64,000 nt of DNA, from positions 1-64,000 of the forward strand of contig CAYHGX010000004.1 in the NCBI GenBank assembly GCA_964356355.1, given 5' to 3'. Under the pieces are notes generated by a model. It was given only the letters and a program-made list of their open reading frames with translations, was not told the DNA's origin and ran no database searches. Below, piece by piece: positions 42,905-51,577 of the stretch. Numbering within the stretch: the stretch's first letter is position 1; each line of letters opens with the position of its first letter. Source of the stretch: CAYHGX01 sp964356355 (lineage in GTDB: Bacteria > Patescibacteriota > Gracilibacteria > UBA1369 > LOWO2-01-FULL-3). A program made the translations under genes and the position numbers.

Positions 42905-45858
42905 CAGTAGTTTTTAAAGGTTTGTCGATAATGATTGTTGAGGTTTTCAACACTGGTGTGAATGATTTCTTCGTTGTTCAAACCTTTTATTATGAATTCT
43001 GGTTGAGGTGTTGTTACTCCGATTTGTGCGAATGGTAGGCCATTAAAGTGTGCTTCGAATTCGGCTTGGCGATGCGGATCTACTGTGACAGTAATTCTGG
43101 AGGCTGATTCTGAGAAGCAAAGATAATCGTTGCGGGTGAAATTTTCGGCCCCGGGAACTTTGTTGAGATCAATTTCCATGCCGAGGTGTCCGGCAATTGC
43201 TTTTTTGGCCAATGTGGTGAGGAGGCCTCCGATTCCGGGGCTTAGTGCTGAGGCAATTAGTCTTTTCTCTGTGGCTTCGCTGAATTTAGTGTAGAGGTTT
43301 TTGGCATTTTGGATGTTTACCCGTGGTACTTTTGTGCCTATTTCTGCGTGTACGCCGAAGTATTCACTACCGCCAAGTTCTTCCTGAGTGGTGCCCAAAA
43401 TATATATTAAGTCGCCTGGGAGTTTTGGATCCAAGGAAACTGTTTTTGTGGCATCCTGCATGACTCCAATTGAAGAAATTAGTAGGGTAGGAAGTGCAGA
43501 TATTTTTATGGGGTTGCCATTTTTATCAAAGCCTTTGAAGTCGTTGAACATGGAATCTTTTCCTGAAATGTAGGGAGTACCAAAGCCTACTGCGAAGTCA
43601 TAACAGGCTTCACAGGCGGCAAAAAGTTGACCTAGTCTTTCTTCCTCGGTGGAGCTGCACCAGCAAAAATTGTCCATTAATGCTAGGTGATCTAATGTGC
43701 CACCTGCCGCAATGATATTGCGAATGGCTGCATCGATGGCCGTTGCGGCCATGTGGTAGGTGTCTATTTCTCCATAACGTGGGAAGACTCCTTGTGAGCA
43801 TAAAATCCCCTTTTCATTTTCGGGTAGGGCTTTTGTAACTGAGGCTACGCCATTTACCTCTCCTTTGCCTTGTAGTGGGCCGGTTACTGCTGTTCCCTGA
43901 ACAACGTGGTCATATTGTGAGGAAATGAATTCGTAGCTGCAAATGTTGGGTCGTTCTAGAATTGTTTCTAGTGTTTCAGTAAGATTTTTTGGCTCCGGGA
44001 AGTTTGGTTCTTTGTTTTGCGGCTTGGTATATGTGGTTTTTAAGGATTTTCTAGGTAGCCCGTCGTGAAGGAAGGCCATTTCCATGTCCATGATGGTTTT
44101 GCCCATATGGTTTACTTGGCAGCGGCCACTGTCTGTAAAATCTCCTATTACGCTTACTTCAACGCCTCGGTGATTCATTAGCTTGGTGAATTGTTCAAGT
44201 TTTTCTGGTGGAACGGCTAACGTCATGCGCTCTTGAGATTCGCTGATCCAAATTTTCCATGGTTCGAGATTTGGATATTTGAGAGGAACTTTTTCTAGTT
44301 CAACGCGACATCCACCACATTCTTTAGCCATTTCCGCTACGGAACAGGATATTCCTCCGGCCCCGTTGTCGGTGATGGAATTGTAGAGATTTAGGTCGCG
44401 TGCTTCTTTGATAATTGCATCGGAAAGTTTTTTCTGGGTAATCGGATCACCAATTTGCACTGCTGTAGCAGGGCTTCCTGAGGTGAGCGCTTCGGAAGAA
44501 AAGGTGGCTCCGTGGATACCGTCTTGGCCCACGCGTCCTCCTACAACTACGATTTTATCTCCACTTTTGGCACATTTTTCCCATCCGGGCTCCCCATTTA
44601 CTTCTCGCGGTATTAGGCCAACGGTGCCTACGAAAACCAGTGGTTTGCCTTTATAGCTGTCGTCAAAATAAACAAAACCTTGGGGGGTAGGGATGCCGCT
44701 GCAGTTGCCGCCTGAATTTACACCGGCTACGATGCCTTCAAAGATTCTTTTTGGTGAAATTGCGGCTACCTGGAGCTCTTTATCGCGATATATTGTTTCG
44801 ATGTCGTCTGGGTTTCCTATGCAAAATCCGTATTTATTGATGATTGGTTTTGCGCCTTTTCCAAAGCCAATTGTGTCTCTGTTTACGCCTACTATTCCGG
44901 TGATTGCGCCTCCAAATGGGTCGAGGGCGGAGGGGCTGTTGTGGGTTTCTGCCTTGTCTGATATAACCCAGTTTTCATCTAGGATGATTCCTCCGGCATT
45001 GTCGGAAAAAACTGAAACGCAGAAATCTTCTGGGCCTTTTGCTTTGCGGATTTCTTCGGTGGCTTTTTTGATAAATCCTTTGTAGAGGCCCTCGGTTTTA
45101 TCGTCTATTTTTGCTGCGAAAATTGTATGTTTGCAGTGTTCTGACCAGGTTTGGGCTAGTGATTCCAGCTCAATGTCGGTGGGATTTCGACCTTCTTTAT
45201 TGAAGTATTCTTTGATGATATCTAGTGACTCTTTTTCCAGTGCGAGTGGGCCTCTGCGTGTGCCGTCTTCGCTTAAAATGCCCTCTTTGCCAATCTTGAT
45301 TAATTCCTCTTCTGAGACGTCGAGATTCACTTCGTCGGCTTGTGGATGAGCTTTTAGGTTTACTGTAGGCACTATTACATCCATACCGTTTTCTTTTTCG
45401 AAACTTGAGAAATCTTTGATGTGGATTCTTTGAATGAGGCTGTTTGCCAAGGCATCGCCTATTTTTTGTGCGTCCTCAAGCGTGATTTTCCCTGTGATGA
45501 AAATGAGAGTTGAACTGTGTAGGCTTTCATCGTTTATGAATTTTACTTTGAAAAAGTCTTCGATGCTTTCTTTTGCGCTGTGGGCGATGTTGTCTGTTAC
45601 GCCTGGAAGGAAACCGATTTCAATAGCATAGTCGAATTTTTCATTGAAGGGCTCGTTGATTAAATATTTTTGTGAAACTGGATTGGTGAGCATTTCTGCG
45701 ATGTGCTGCCTATCTTCCGCTGTGAAATCTTTGTTTATAGTATAAACGTCGCAGACTATTGCGCTTTCGGTGTTTAATCCTAGAGAACCCAGTTTGCTCT
45801 GCATTACGCTGGAGCGTGTGTCGTTGACCTTGGTTAAGATTTCAATTCGGTGTGCCAT
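42904..45858 (-). CDS. purL: PurS-PurL fusion: FGAM synthase synthetase subunit
   Basis: Converts FGAR, glutamine-derived ammonia and ATP to FGAM in de novo purine synthesis. 984 residues, between small PurL (about 740) and full PurL (about 1300). The first 170 residues look like two PurS-like alpha/beta units, then the PurL domains follow from about 205 (ESLAQTWSEHCKHTIFAAK) with FSDNAGGIILDE, KAETHNSPSALDPFGGAITG, GGRVGQDGIHGATFSSE and GGEGANNA-equivalent NGAGGISCSV. PurQ is separate. Many CPR lack purine synthesis, so its presence suggests a less reduced lineage. Confidence 0.94.
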   Translation of the reverse strand: MAHRIEILTKVNDTRSSVMQSKLGSLGLNTESAIVCDVYTINKDFTAEDRQHIAEMLTNPVSQKYLINEPFNEKFDYAIEIGFLPGVTDNIAHSAKESIEDFFKVKFINDESLHSSTLIFITGKITLEDAQKIGDALANSLIQRIHIKDFSSFEKENGMDVIVPTVNLKAHPQADEVNLDVSEEELIKIGKEGILSEDGTRRGPLALEKESLDIIKEYFNKEGRNPTDIELESLAQTWSEHCKHTIFAAKIDDKTEGLYKGFIKKATEEIRKAKGPEDFCVSVFSDNAGGIILDENWVISDKAETHNSPSALDPFGGAITGIVGVNRDTIGFGKGAKPIINKYGFCIGNPDDIETIYRDKELQVAAISPKRIFEGIVAGVNSGGNCSGIPTPQGFVYFDDSYKGKPLVFVGTVGLIPREVNGEPGWEKCAKSGDKIVVVGGRVGQDGIHGATFSSEALTSGSPATAVQIGDPITQKKLSDAIIKEARDLNLYNSITDNGAGGISCSVAEMAKECGGCRVELEKVPLKYPNLEPWKIWISESQERMTLAVPPEKLEQFTKLMNHRGVEVSVIGDFTDSGRCQVNHMGKTIMDMEMAFLHDGLPRKSLKTTYTKPQNKEPNFPEPKNLTETLETILERPNICSYEFISSQYDHVVQGTAVTGPLQGKGEVNGVASVTKALPENEKGILCSQGVFPRYGEIDTYHMAATAIDAAIRNIIAAGGTLDHLALMDNFCWCSSTEEERLGQLFAACEACYDFAVGFGTPYISGKDSMFNDFKGFDKNGNPIKISALPTLLISSIGVMQDATKTVSLDPKLPGDLIYILGTTQEELGGSEYFGVHAEIGTKVPRVNIQNAKNLYTKFSEATEKRLIASALSPGIGGLLTTLAKKAIAGHLGMEIDLNKVPGAENFTRNDYLCFSESASRITVTVDPHRQAEFEAHFNGLPFAQIGVTTPQPEFIIKGLNNEEIIHTSVENLNNHYRQTFKNY

Positions 45859-45860
45859 TG

Positions 45861-46991
45861 TTAATTTTTAACTACGTAATTTTCTTGATAATAGTATTTG
45901 CCAGTCCATTCTTTTGAATCTTTTCCGAATCCGTCGCCTGTTATTTCGATGTAATCGCCAACACGTTTTCCAAATGCGGTTACATAATGATTGAACGTAT
46001 GGAAGCCATTTTCTTCTTCCAGTTGTTTGAATAGAAATACGGTTTTTTCAAATTCTCCAGTTTTTATGTTGTAGCTGTAAAGGCCATTATATTCATATTC
46101 ACCAGACATAGGAATAATACTTATGAATAAACTTTTATCTAGGGCTAGGCATGATTCTGATGATCCTCCGCCCATTATTTCTAATTCAGTTGCTAGACCA
46201 TCGTGTTTAGCGAAGTCTGTAAACCAGGTTTCATTTTTGTAATCTGTAGTTTTTCCGCATCCATCGAAGGCTATTTCTTTAGTGTTATATCCGGGGAAAT
46301 GTTCAATGTTGTTTTCTTCGCTGTATTTTAATCGATAAAGTATTTCGGCAACTTCTTTTCTGGTCATTGATTCTGCAGGTCCAAAATTGAATCGGGGATT
46401 CATGAAATCGTTTTGTTCTTTATTGCCATAATCGACATTGAATTTTACGAAATGTTCAGTGCCAACATAATTGCTTCCTAGTGCGGAATCGAGATATGGG
46501 CCCCACCATTGGTTTTTACTATTCATTTGTGAGACGTCATATGGGATGGCGTATTCTCCCCATTGTGGTGGGATTTTACCCTCATTAAATTCAAGTAATG
46601 CCATTTTTATTGCTTCAACTCTGTTTACACATTGATCTGGCTTGAAGGTGCCATCTGAGTACCCTTCGATGGTGCCTTTCGCACGGGCGGTTTTGATATA
46701 AGGTGTGTACCATTGATCTGCATAGGTGTCCTTGAATAATTCGGCTGATAGATTTGTATTGGCGCCTGATGTGTTAAATAGCATTTTGAGAAATTCGGCA
46801 CGATTTACGCATTGATCTGGCTTGAAGGTGCCATCTTTATAGCCATTAATGATCTCTTTGTTTAACATCCAGTAGATGGCTTTTTTGTAGTAAGTGTCGC
46901 TTTTAACATCGCTAAAATCTGCGAATGCTGTTGTACCAAGAATGCTTAATGAAAGAAGCAGACTTAATGTGGTTGTTATTGTTTTTTTCAT
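45861..46991 (-). CDS. Secreted SLH-domain protein
   Basis: 376 residues from ATG 46991, which gives a good signal peptide (TTTLSLLLSLSILGTTAFA). Three SLH repeats follow (about 26-85, 86-145, 150-235) with NGYKDGTFKPDQCVNRAEF and EGYSDGTFKPDQCVNRVEA. The 27-base DNA stretch encoding the core of repeats one and two is identical (46810-46836 and 46630-46656), exactly 180 bases apart. The last 140 residues are an unrecognised, Cys- and aromatic-rich beta domain. Probably displayed on the wall. It lies between secA and purL, and its start is 15 bases from the end of secA. Confidence 0.88.
   Translation of the reverse strand: MKKTITTTLSLLLSLSILGTTAFADFSDVKSDTYYKKAIYWMLNKEIINGYKDGTFKPDQCVNRAEFLKMLFNTSGANTNLSAELFKDTYADQWYTPYIKTARAKGTIEGYSDGTFKPDQCVNRVEAIKMALLEFNEGKIPPQWGEYAIPYDVSQMNSKNQWWGPYLDSALGSNYVGTEHFVKFNVDYGNKEQNDFMNPRFNFGPAESMTRKEVAEILYRLKYSEENNIEHFPGYNTKEIAFDGCGKTTDYKNETWFTDFAKHDGLATELEIMGGGSSESCLALDKSLFISIIPMSGEYEYNGLYSYNIKTGEFEKTVFLFKQLEEENGFHTFNHYVTAFGKRVGDYIEITGDGFGKDSKEWTGKYYYQENYVVKN
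46630..46656 (-). repeat. Exact 27-base direct repeat within SLH gene (unit 2; unit 1 at 46810-46836)
   Basis: Bases 46630-46656 equal bases 46810-46836. A 23-base part (46639-46661) also occurs unchanged at 17257-17279 in the SLH-CAP gene 29 kb away. All encode the DGTFKP core of an SLH repeat. Confidence 0.8.
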
Positions 46992-47005
46992 TTTTATGGG
47001 ATTAT

Positions 47006-49567
47006 TTAAGCTCCGTGGCACTTTTTATACTTTTTACCACTACCGCATGGGCAGGGATCGTTGCGGTCCACTTTTGTGTTCTTGAGGTCTAACTTAGCTA
47101 TTTCGGATTTTTTTGCTTCTTGTTGATTTTCTGTTTCAGCTTTTTTTGTGAGTTGGGAGGGTGCGGTTTTTTGAATATCAACCCTGAATAAAGTGGTTAC
47201 TGTATTGACGCGGACCATATTGTTGAGTTCGTTGAACATATGGAAGGCTTGAGACTTATATTCTGTGAGGGGATCTTTTTGGGCGTATCCGCTAAAGGCC
47301 ACGTTTTCGCGAAGTCGTGACATGGCGTCGATGTGTTCGATCCAAAGCATGTCGTTTGTTCTAAGGTAGATAGCCTTTTCAAGGTTTCTCATTATAGCTG
47401 GGTCTTCGACTATTTGTTCTTTCTTTTTGTAGCAATCAAGGAGGTAGGCCTCAGCTATTTCAATTACTTTTTCTGATTCGTTGATGTCTCTAAGTGTGTT
47501 TGAGGTAAGTGGATTTTCACTGTCTCGGTGTATGGCGTTGAGAGATTCTGCCATTTTTTCAATTTTCCATTCATTTGGCGTTAGGCCTCCAATGTGGTTT
47601 TGAACGATCATTGTTGCTAATTCTTTGATTGTTTCTTCGATTTCATCGGCGATGCTGTCTTTTGTGAGTACTTCTAGGCGTTTTTTGTATATGATATTGC
47701 GGTGAATGTTCATAATGTCATCGTATTCCACTAGGTGCTTGCGGACATCGAAGTTGCGGCCTTCTACTTTTTTCTGCGCATTTTCAATTGATCTGGAGAT
47801 GATACCGTTTTCAATTGGCATGTCCTCGGGGACTTTTAGCATTTCCATTAGACTTAGGATCTTTTCACCGCCGAATAGGCGCATGAGATCGTCTTCCATG
47901 GACACAAGAAATTGGCTTGCTCCTTGGTCTCCTTGGCGTCCACTGCGTCCTCTGAGCTGATTGTCTATGCGTCTTGATTCATGGCGTTCTGTTCCTAGTA
48001 CGTAGAGGCCTCCAACTTCTTTTACTCCTTCTCCAAGCTTAATGTCTGTACCACGTCCGGCCATGTTTGTGGCAATTGTAACGGCACCTTTTTGCCCGGC
48101 ATTCGTAACTATTTCGGCTTCTCTTTGATGATTTTTTGCATTTAATACTTCGTGCTTTATGCCTTCGAGTTTTAGAAGTTGGCTAAGCATTTCTGATTGT
48201 TCAACTGAAATTGTTCCTACCAATACTGGTTGTCCTTTTTGATGGAGTTCTTTGATGAGCTTTACTGCTGCTAAATATTTGCCTTTTCGGTTTTTATAAA
48301 TAGTGTCTGCTCGATCGATTCTGGTGATAGGTCTGTTTGTTGGGATAATAATCGTATCTAATCCATAGATTTGGTAAAACTCTTCGGCTTCGGTTTCCGC
48401 TGTTCCTGTCATTCCTGCGAGTTTTTCGAAGAGGCGGAAGTAGTTTTGGAAGGAGACTGTTGCTAATGTTTTGGATTCATTTTTGATAGCAACGTTTTCT
48501 TTGGCTTCTATTGCTTGATGTAGACCGTGTGAGTATCGGCGGCCTTGCATTAGGCGGCCTGTGAATTCATCAATGATAATGATTTCATCTTCTTGTACGA
48601 TGTAATCGATGTCGGCTTTGTAGCAGGTTTCTGCTCGAAGGGCTTGTTCTATGTGATGTACTTCACTAAATCCTGCTTCAGTATAGATGTTTTCAACACC
48701 CATAAGTTGTTCCATTTTTGAGATGCCTGCTTCGGTAAGTGTGGCGGTTTTGCTTTTTTCATCAATTTCAAAATGGGCGCCCTCTTTGAGAGAGCGAATC
48801 AATTGAGAGTATTTTTTATATTTATCAGTGGATTCACCGGCTGGTGCTGAAATAATTAGTGGTGTTCGGGCTTCATCTATCAAGATTGAGTCAACTTCAT
48901 CTACGATGGCGTAGTGGAGATGTCTTTGTACGACTTGATCGATGTGAGTGGCCATGTTGTCACGCAAGTAGTCGAATCCAAACTCATTGTTGGTTCCATA
49001 GGTGATATCGCAGCTGTAAGCATGTTTCTTTTCTGTTTCATTCATTCCGTGAATGGTAACTCCAACTGAAAGGCCAAGGTAGTTGTATAAAACTCCCATC
49101 CATTCGGCGTCACGGTGAGCAAGGTAGTCGTTTACTGTTACTACAAATACTCCTTTTTCTGTTAGGGCATTGAGATAAACTGGCATTGTACAAACTAATG
49201 TTTTACCTTCACCGGTTTTCATTTCAGATATATTGCCTTGGTGCAGCACAATCCCGCCGATGAGCTGTACGTCATAGGGAATCATGTCCCAGATAAGTTC
49301 TCGACCGCGTACTTCAAATGATTTTCCATTTAAGTGATGGCAGGCGATTTTTACCAAGGCAAAGGCCTCTGGAAGTATTTTTTCTAGTGATTCACCGTTT
49401 TTGATTCGATCTTTGAATTCGGAAGTTTTTGCCAATACATCGTTTTGAGTTTTGACTGTTTGGAGCAGGGTTGCTTCAATTTTTTTTATTTCTTCAACAA
49501 GTGGAAGAATTTTCTTGATTGCTTTGGCGTTTGGATCACCAAAAAGTTTGTTTATAAATTTTTTCAT
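47006..49567 (-). CDS. secA: Preprotein translocase ATPase SecA
   Basis: Drives secreted proteins through SecYEG. 853 residues. DEAD motor with MKTGEGKTLV (Walker A), VDEVDSILIDEARTPLIIS and a second RecA fold with ATNMAGRGTDIKLGEGV and RQGDQGASQFLVSMED. The helical wing and scaffold follow, and a zinc-binding SEC-C tail (DRNDPCPCGSGKKYKKCHGA) closes the protein. It must serve the many SLH, pilin and lipoprotein precursors of this window. The upstream gene ends 9 bases from its start codon. Confidence 0.98.
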   Translation of the reverse strand: MKKFINKLFGDPNAKAIKKILPLVEEIKKIEATLLQTVKTQNDVLAKTSEFKDRIKNGESLEKILPEAFALVKIACHHLNGKSFEVRGRELIWDMIPYDVQLIGGIVLHQGNISEMKTGEGKTLVCTMPVYLNALTEKGVFVVTVNDYLAHRDAEWMGVLYNYLGLSVGVTIHGMNETEKKHAYSCDITYGTNNEFGFDYLRDNMATHIDQVVQRHLHYAIVDEVDSILIDEARTPLIISAPAGESTDKYKKYSQLIRSLKEGAHFEIDEKSKTATLTEAGISKMEQLMGVENIYTEAGFSEVHHIEQALRAETCYKADIDYIVQEDEIIIIDEFTGRLMQGRRYSHGLHQAIEAKENVAIKNESKTLATVSFQNYFRLFEKLAGMTGTAETEAEEFYQIYGLDTIIIPTNRPITRIDRADTIYKNRKGKYLAAVKLIKELHQKGQPVLVGTISVEQSEMLSQLLKLEGIKHEVLNAKNHQREAEIVTNAGQKGAVTIATNMAGRGTDIKLGEGVKEVGGLYVLGTERHESRRIDNQLRGRSGRQGDQGASQFLVSMEDDLMRLFGGEKILSLMEMLKVPEDMPIENGIISRSIENAQKKVEGRNFDVRKHLVEYDDIMNIHRNIIYKKRLEVLTKDSIADEIEETIKELATMIVQNHIGGLTPNEWKIEKMAESLNAIHRDSENPLTSNTLRDINESEKVIEIAEAYLLDCYKKKEQIVEDPAIMRNLEKAIYLRTNDMLWIEHIDAMSRLRENVAFSGYAQKDPLTEYKSQAFHMFNELNNMVRVNTVTTLFRVDIQKTAPSQLTKKAETENQQEAKKSEIAKLDLKNTKVDRNDPCPCGSGKKYKKCHGA

Positions 49568-49576
49568 GGGTGTATT

Positions 49577-51016
49577 TTACTCTTTATAGCCTTTCATCAC
49601 AATTGTAAGAGTTTTTAAAATTATTTTTAAATCTAAAAGAAGTGACCAATTTTCGATATAGAAGCGATCTAACTTTACCTCTTCTTCAAAATTCAGGTCG
49701 CTGCGTCCGCTGATTTGAGCCATGCCTGTGAGCCCTGGTTTGATAGTGAGGACAAAGTGGTGATGATCTTTATAGTTCGCGACTTCTTCTGGAAGGTGTG
49801 GGCGGGGGCCTACGAGGCTTACATTGCCAACTAGTACGTTCCAAAGTTGTGGGAGTTCATCGATTGAATATTTTCTAATGAATTTTCCAACTGAGGTGAC
49901 TCGAGGGTCATTCTGAATTTTAACTAAGGGGCCATCTTTTCTGATATTTTGATGGGCCAGTTGAGTGTAGCGCATGTTGTCCGTTTTTGGCTGCATGGAG
50001 CGGAATTTGTAGAATTTAAAGAGGTGTCCATTTTGACCAACCCTTTTGACTGGTTGGCCGTTGTCGAGTTTTGAAAAAAGGATTGGGCCTTTGGAGTCTA
50101 TTTTGATGGCAATTGCCGTGAGTATGAAAATTGGCGAGAGGATGAGAAATCCCAAAATAGATCCAATAATATCCATTATTCTTTTTATTACCTTGCCCCA
50201 GCCATCTAGTGGTGTTGGATTCAGGTTGATGATTGGAATTCCTGATATTGTTTCTACGGATATGTTTGTGCGGCGGACATCTATTAGATTGGGGATGAAC
50301 CTGTAGTTTATATTGTTTAGTTCACAAAATTCTAGGATTTCTTGATCGTGGGCTTGAGAGGTTTCTGTCTCGGTTTGAATGATTTCATCCGGTTTTTTTG
50401 TGCGTAGGATGTATTTTAGTTGCTGAATTGAGCCAAGGATAGGAATGGAGCTTTTTTTCTTTTTTGTTCCGATGATTCCTAGGATTTTGTATCCGTGATC
50501 TTGGGAAATTTTTCCGCTTATTTCTTGGGTTATTTCGTTGTTGCCTATGAAAATTAATGATCTCCTGCCGAGGCCATAATTGAATAGGATTCTTTGGAAT
50601 ATTTTTATTACTACTCGGCCAAGAATGATGAATAAAATGGAGAGAGTCCAGCTATATAAGAGTGCAAGGCGTGAGAAAGGAAAGCTATGTGTATAGAAGA
50701 AATAGGTGATAAGTGCCATGAACCATACTATTCCTAGGGTTATTGTTTTGCCTGTTTCCTTTGATAGCTTGTAGTTGCCTCTGAGTGTGTACATTTTTCC
50801 GACCGTGAAGATTGCTACAAGTGTGGTGGCGGCTTTTAGGCTGAAGAGGATGTACTCTTGTAGGGTGGGGAGTACAGATAGGTCTATTGGTTTGGCAAAT
50901 CCTTCTAGTGGAGTTGTGATTAATCGAAGTTTGTAGGCTGCGATGAATGCCAGGGCTGTCATTATGAAATCTGCAGGTATTTTTAGTAGTCCGAAGAATA
51001 TTTCAAAACGTTTCAT
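49577..51016 (-). CDS. Polyprenyl-phosphate sugar-1-phosphate transferase (WbaP/EpsL-like)
   Basis: Starts a lipid-linked glycan by moving a sugar phosphate from a nucleotide sugar to undecaprenyl phosphate. 479 residues: four N-terminal membrane helices (10-130), a nucleotide-binding-like middle (145-255, [16 protein letters not shown]), a re-entrant helix (280-305) and the transferase domain with [45 protein letters not shown] and [15 protein letters not shown]. Product could feed the S-layer-binding wall polymer or a capsule. It ends 9 bases before secA starts. Confidence 0.94.
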   Translation of the reverse strand: MKRFEIFFGLLKIPADFIMTALAFIAAYKLRLITTPLEGFAKPIDLSVLPTLQEYILFSLKAATTLVAIFTVGKMYTLRGNYKLSKETGKTITLGIVWFMALITYFFYTHSFPFSRLALLYSWTLSILFIILGRVVIKIFQRILFNYGLGRRSLIFIGNNEITQEISGKISQDHGYKILGIIGTKKKKSSIPILGSIQQLKYILRTKKPDEIIQTETETSQAHDQEILEFCELNNINYRFIPNLIDVRRTNISVETISGIPIINLNPTPLDGWGKVIKRIMDIIGSILGFLILSPIFILTAIAIKIDSKGPILFSKLDNGQPVKRVGQNGHLFKFYKFRSMQPKTDNMRYTQLAHQNIRKDGPLVKIQNDPRVTSVGKFIRKYSIDELPQLWNVLVGNVSLVGPRPHLPEEVANYKDHHHFVLTIKPGLTGMAQISGRSDLNFEEEVKLDRFYIENWSLLLDLKIILKTLTIVMKGYKE

Positions 51017-51030
51017 GTGTGGTGGGATTT

Positions 51031-51058
51031 TGTTAGCATTTCGCTGCGCTCCATGCTT
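51031..51058 (+). repeat. Dispersed hairpin repeat, copy 3, at the 3' end of rnpB
   Basis: TGTTAGCATTTCGCTGCGCT followed by CCATGCTT, near-identical to copy 1 with the pairing ends AGCAT/ATGCT changed on both sides, so the hairpin is kept. It directly follows the end of rnpB on the minus strand and may end its transcription. Confidence 0.7.
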
Positions 51059-51059
51059 G

Positions 51060-51439
51060 GCTCTTAAATAAGCCTATAAGCCGAATTCTGTGCATCCGCA
51101 GAGCGGAGCTGTGATCATCTGTCTAAGGCCAATCTTACGAGTGGTCTTTAGCGGCGAGAAGAGAATTGCCCAATTGGGGAAGCAAACTCTTTCCATCTCG
51201 CCTTGCACCTCGCAGGGTTTTCCCACAATTGCCTTTCGGCAATGTCCTCGCTTTAGCGGGGCTTTTCACCTTTCTTCTTTAGCCGAAGCTAAAAAATAGT
51301 ATTGTCTCTGTGGCACTTTCCCTCCAAAATCTTATGAGGATCTTGTGGCGCGACGTTATCGGCTGCGATTTTCCATGGTGTTCGGACTTTCCTCCAATAA
51401 AATTGCTTTTACTGGTGATCACACGGGTTATTTAAGAGC
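51060..51439 (-). ncRNA. rnpB: RNase P RNA, bacterial type A
   Basis: Catalytic RNA of RNase P. On the minus strand the first 12 bases (51439-51428) pair perfectly with the last 12 (51071-51060), GCTCTTAAATAA with its complement, as helix P1. The conserved GAGGAAAGTCCGAAC block lies at about 51396-51380, AGGGAAAGTGCCACAGAGA at about 51324-51305, and the 3' ATTCGGCTTATAGGC element at about 51087-51074. Length about 380. Partner protein is rnpA at 31939-32295. Confidence 0.95.
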
Positions 51440-51445
51440 GCCGTA

Positions 51446-51473
51446 ATTATAATGCTTATCGGTAATTATGCAA
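51446..51473 (-). promoter_or_regulatory. rnpB promoter
   Basis: On the minus strand: TTGCAT (51473-51468), 16-base spacer, TATAAT (51451-51446). Transcription is expected near 51439, which is exactly the first paired base of the P1 helix. Confidence 0.75.
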
Positions 51474-51577
51474 TTTAAAGCAATGTGATTTGGTTGGTGG
51501 AAGGTTTTAATTAATGTAACATTTATATCCTGTCGACGTTTGCTTAAATGTACATATATTTTCTAATTTTAAATATT

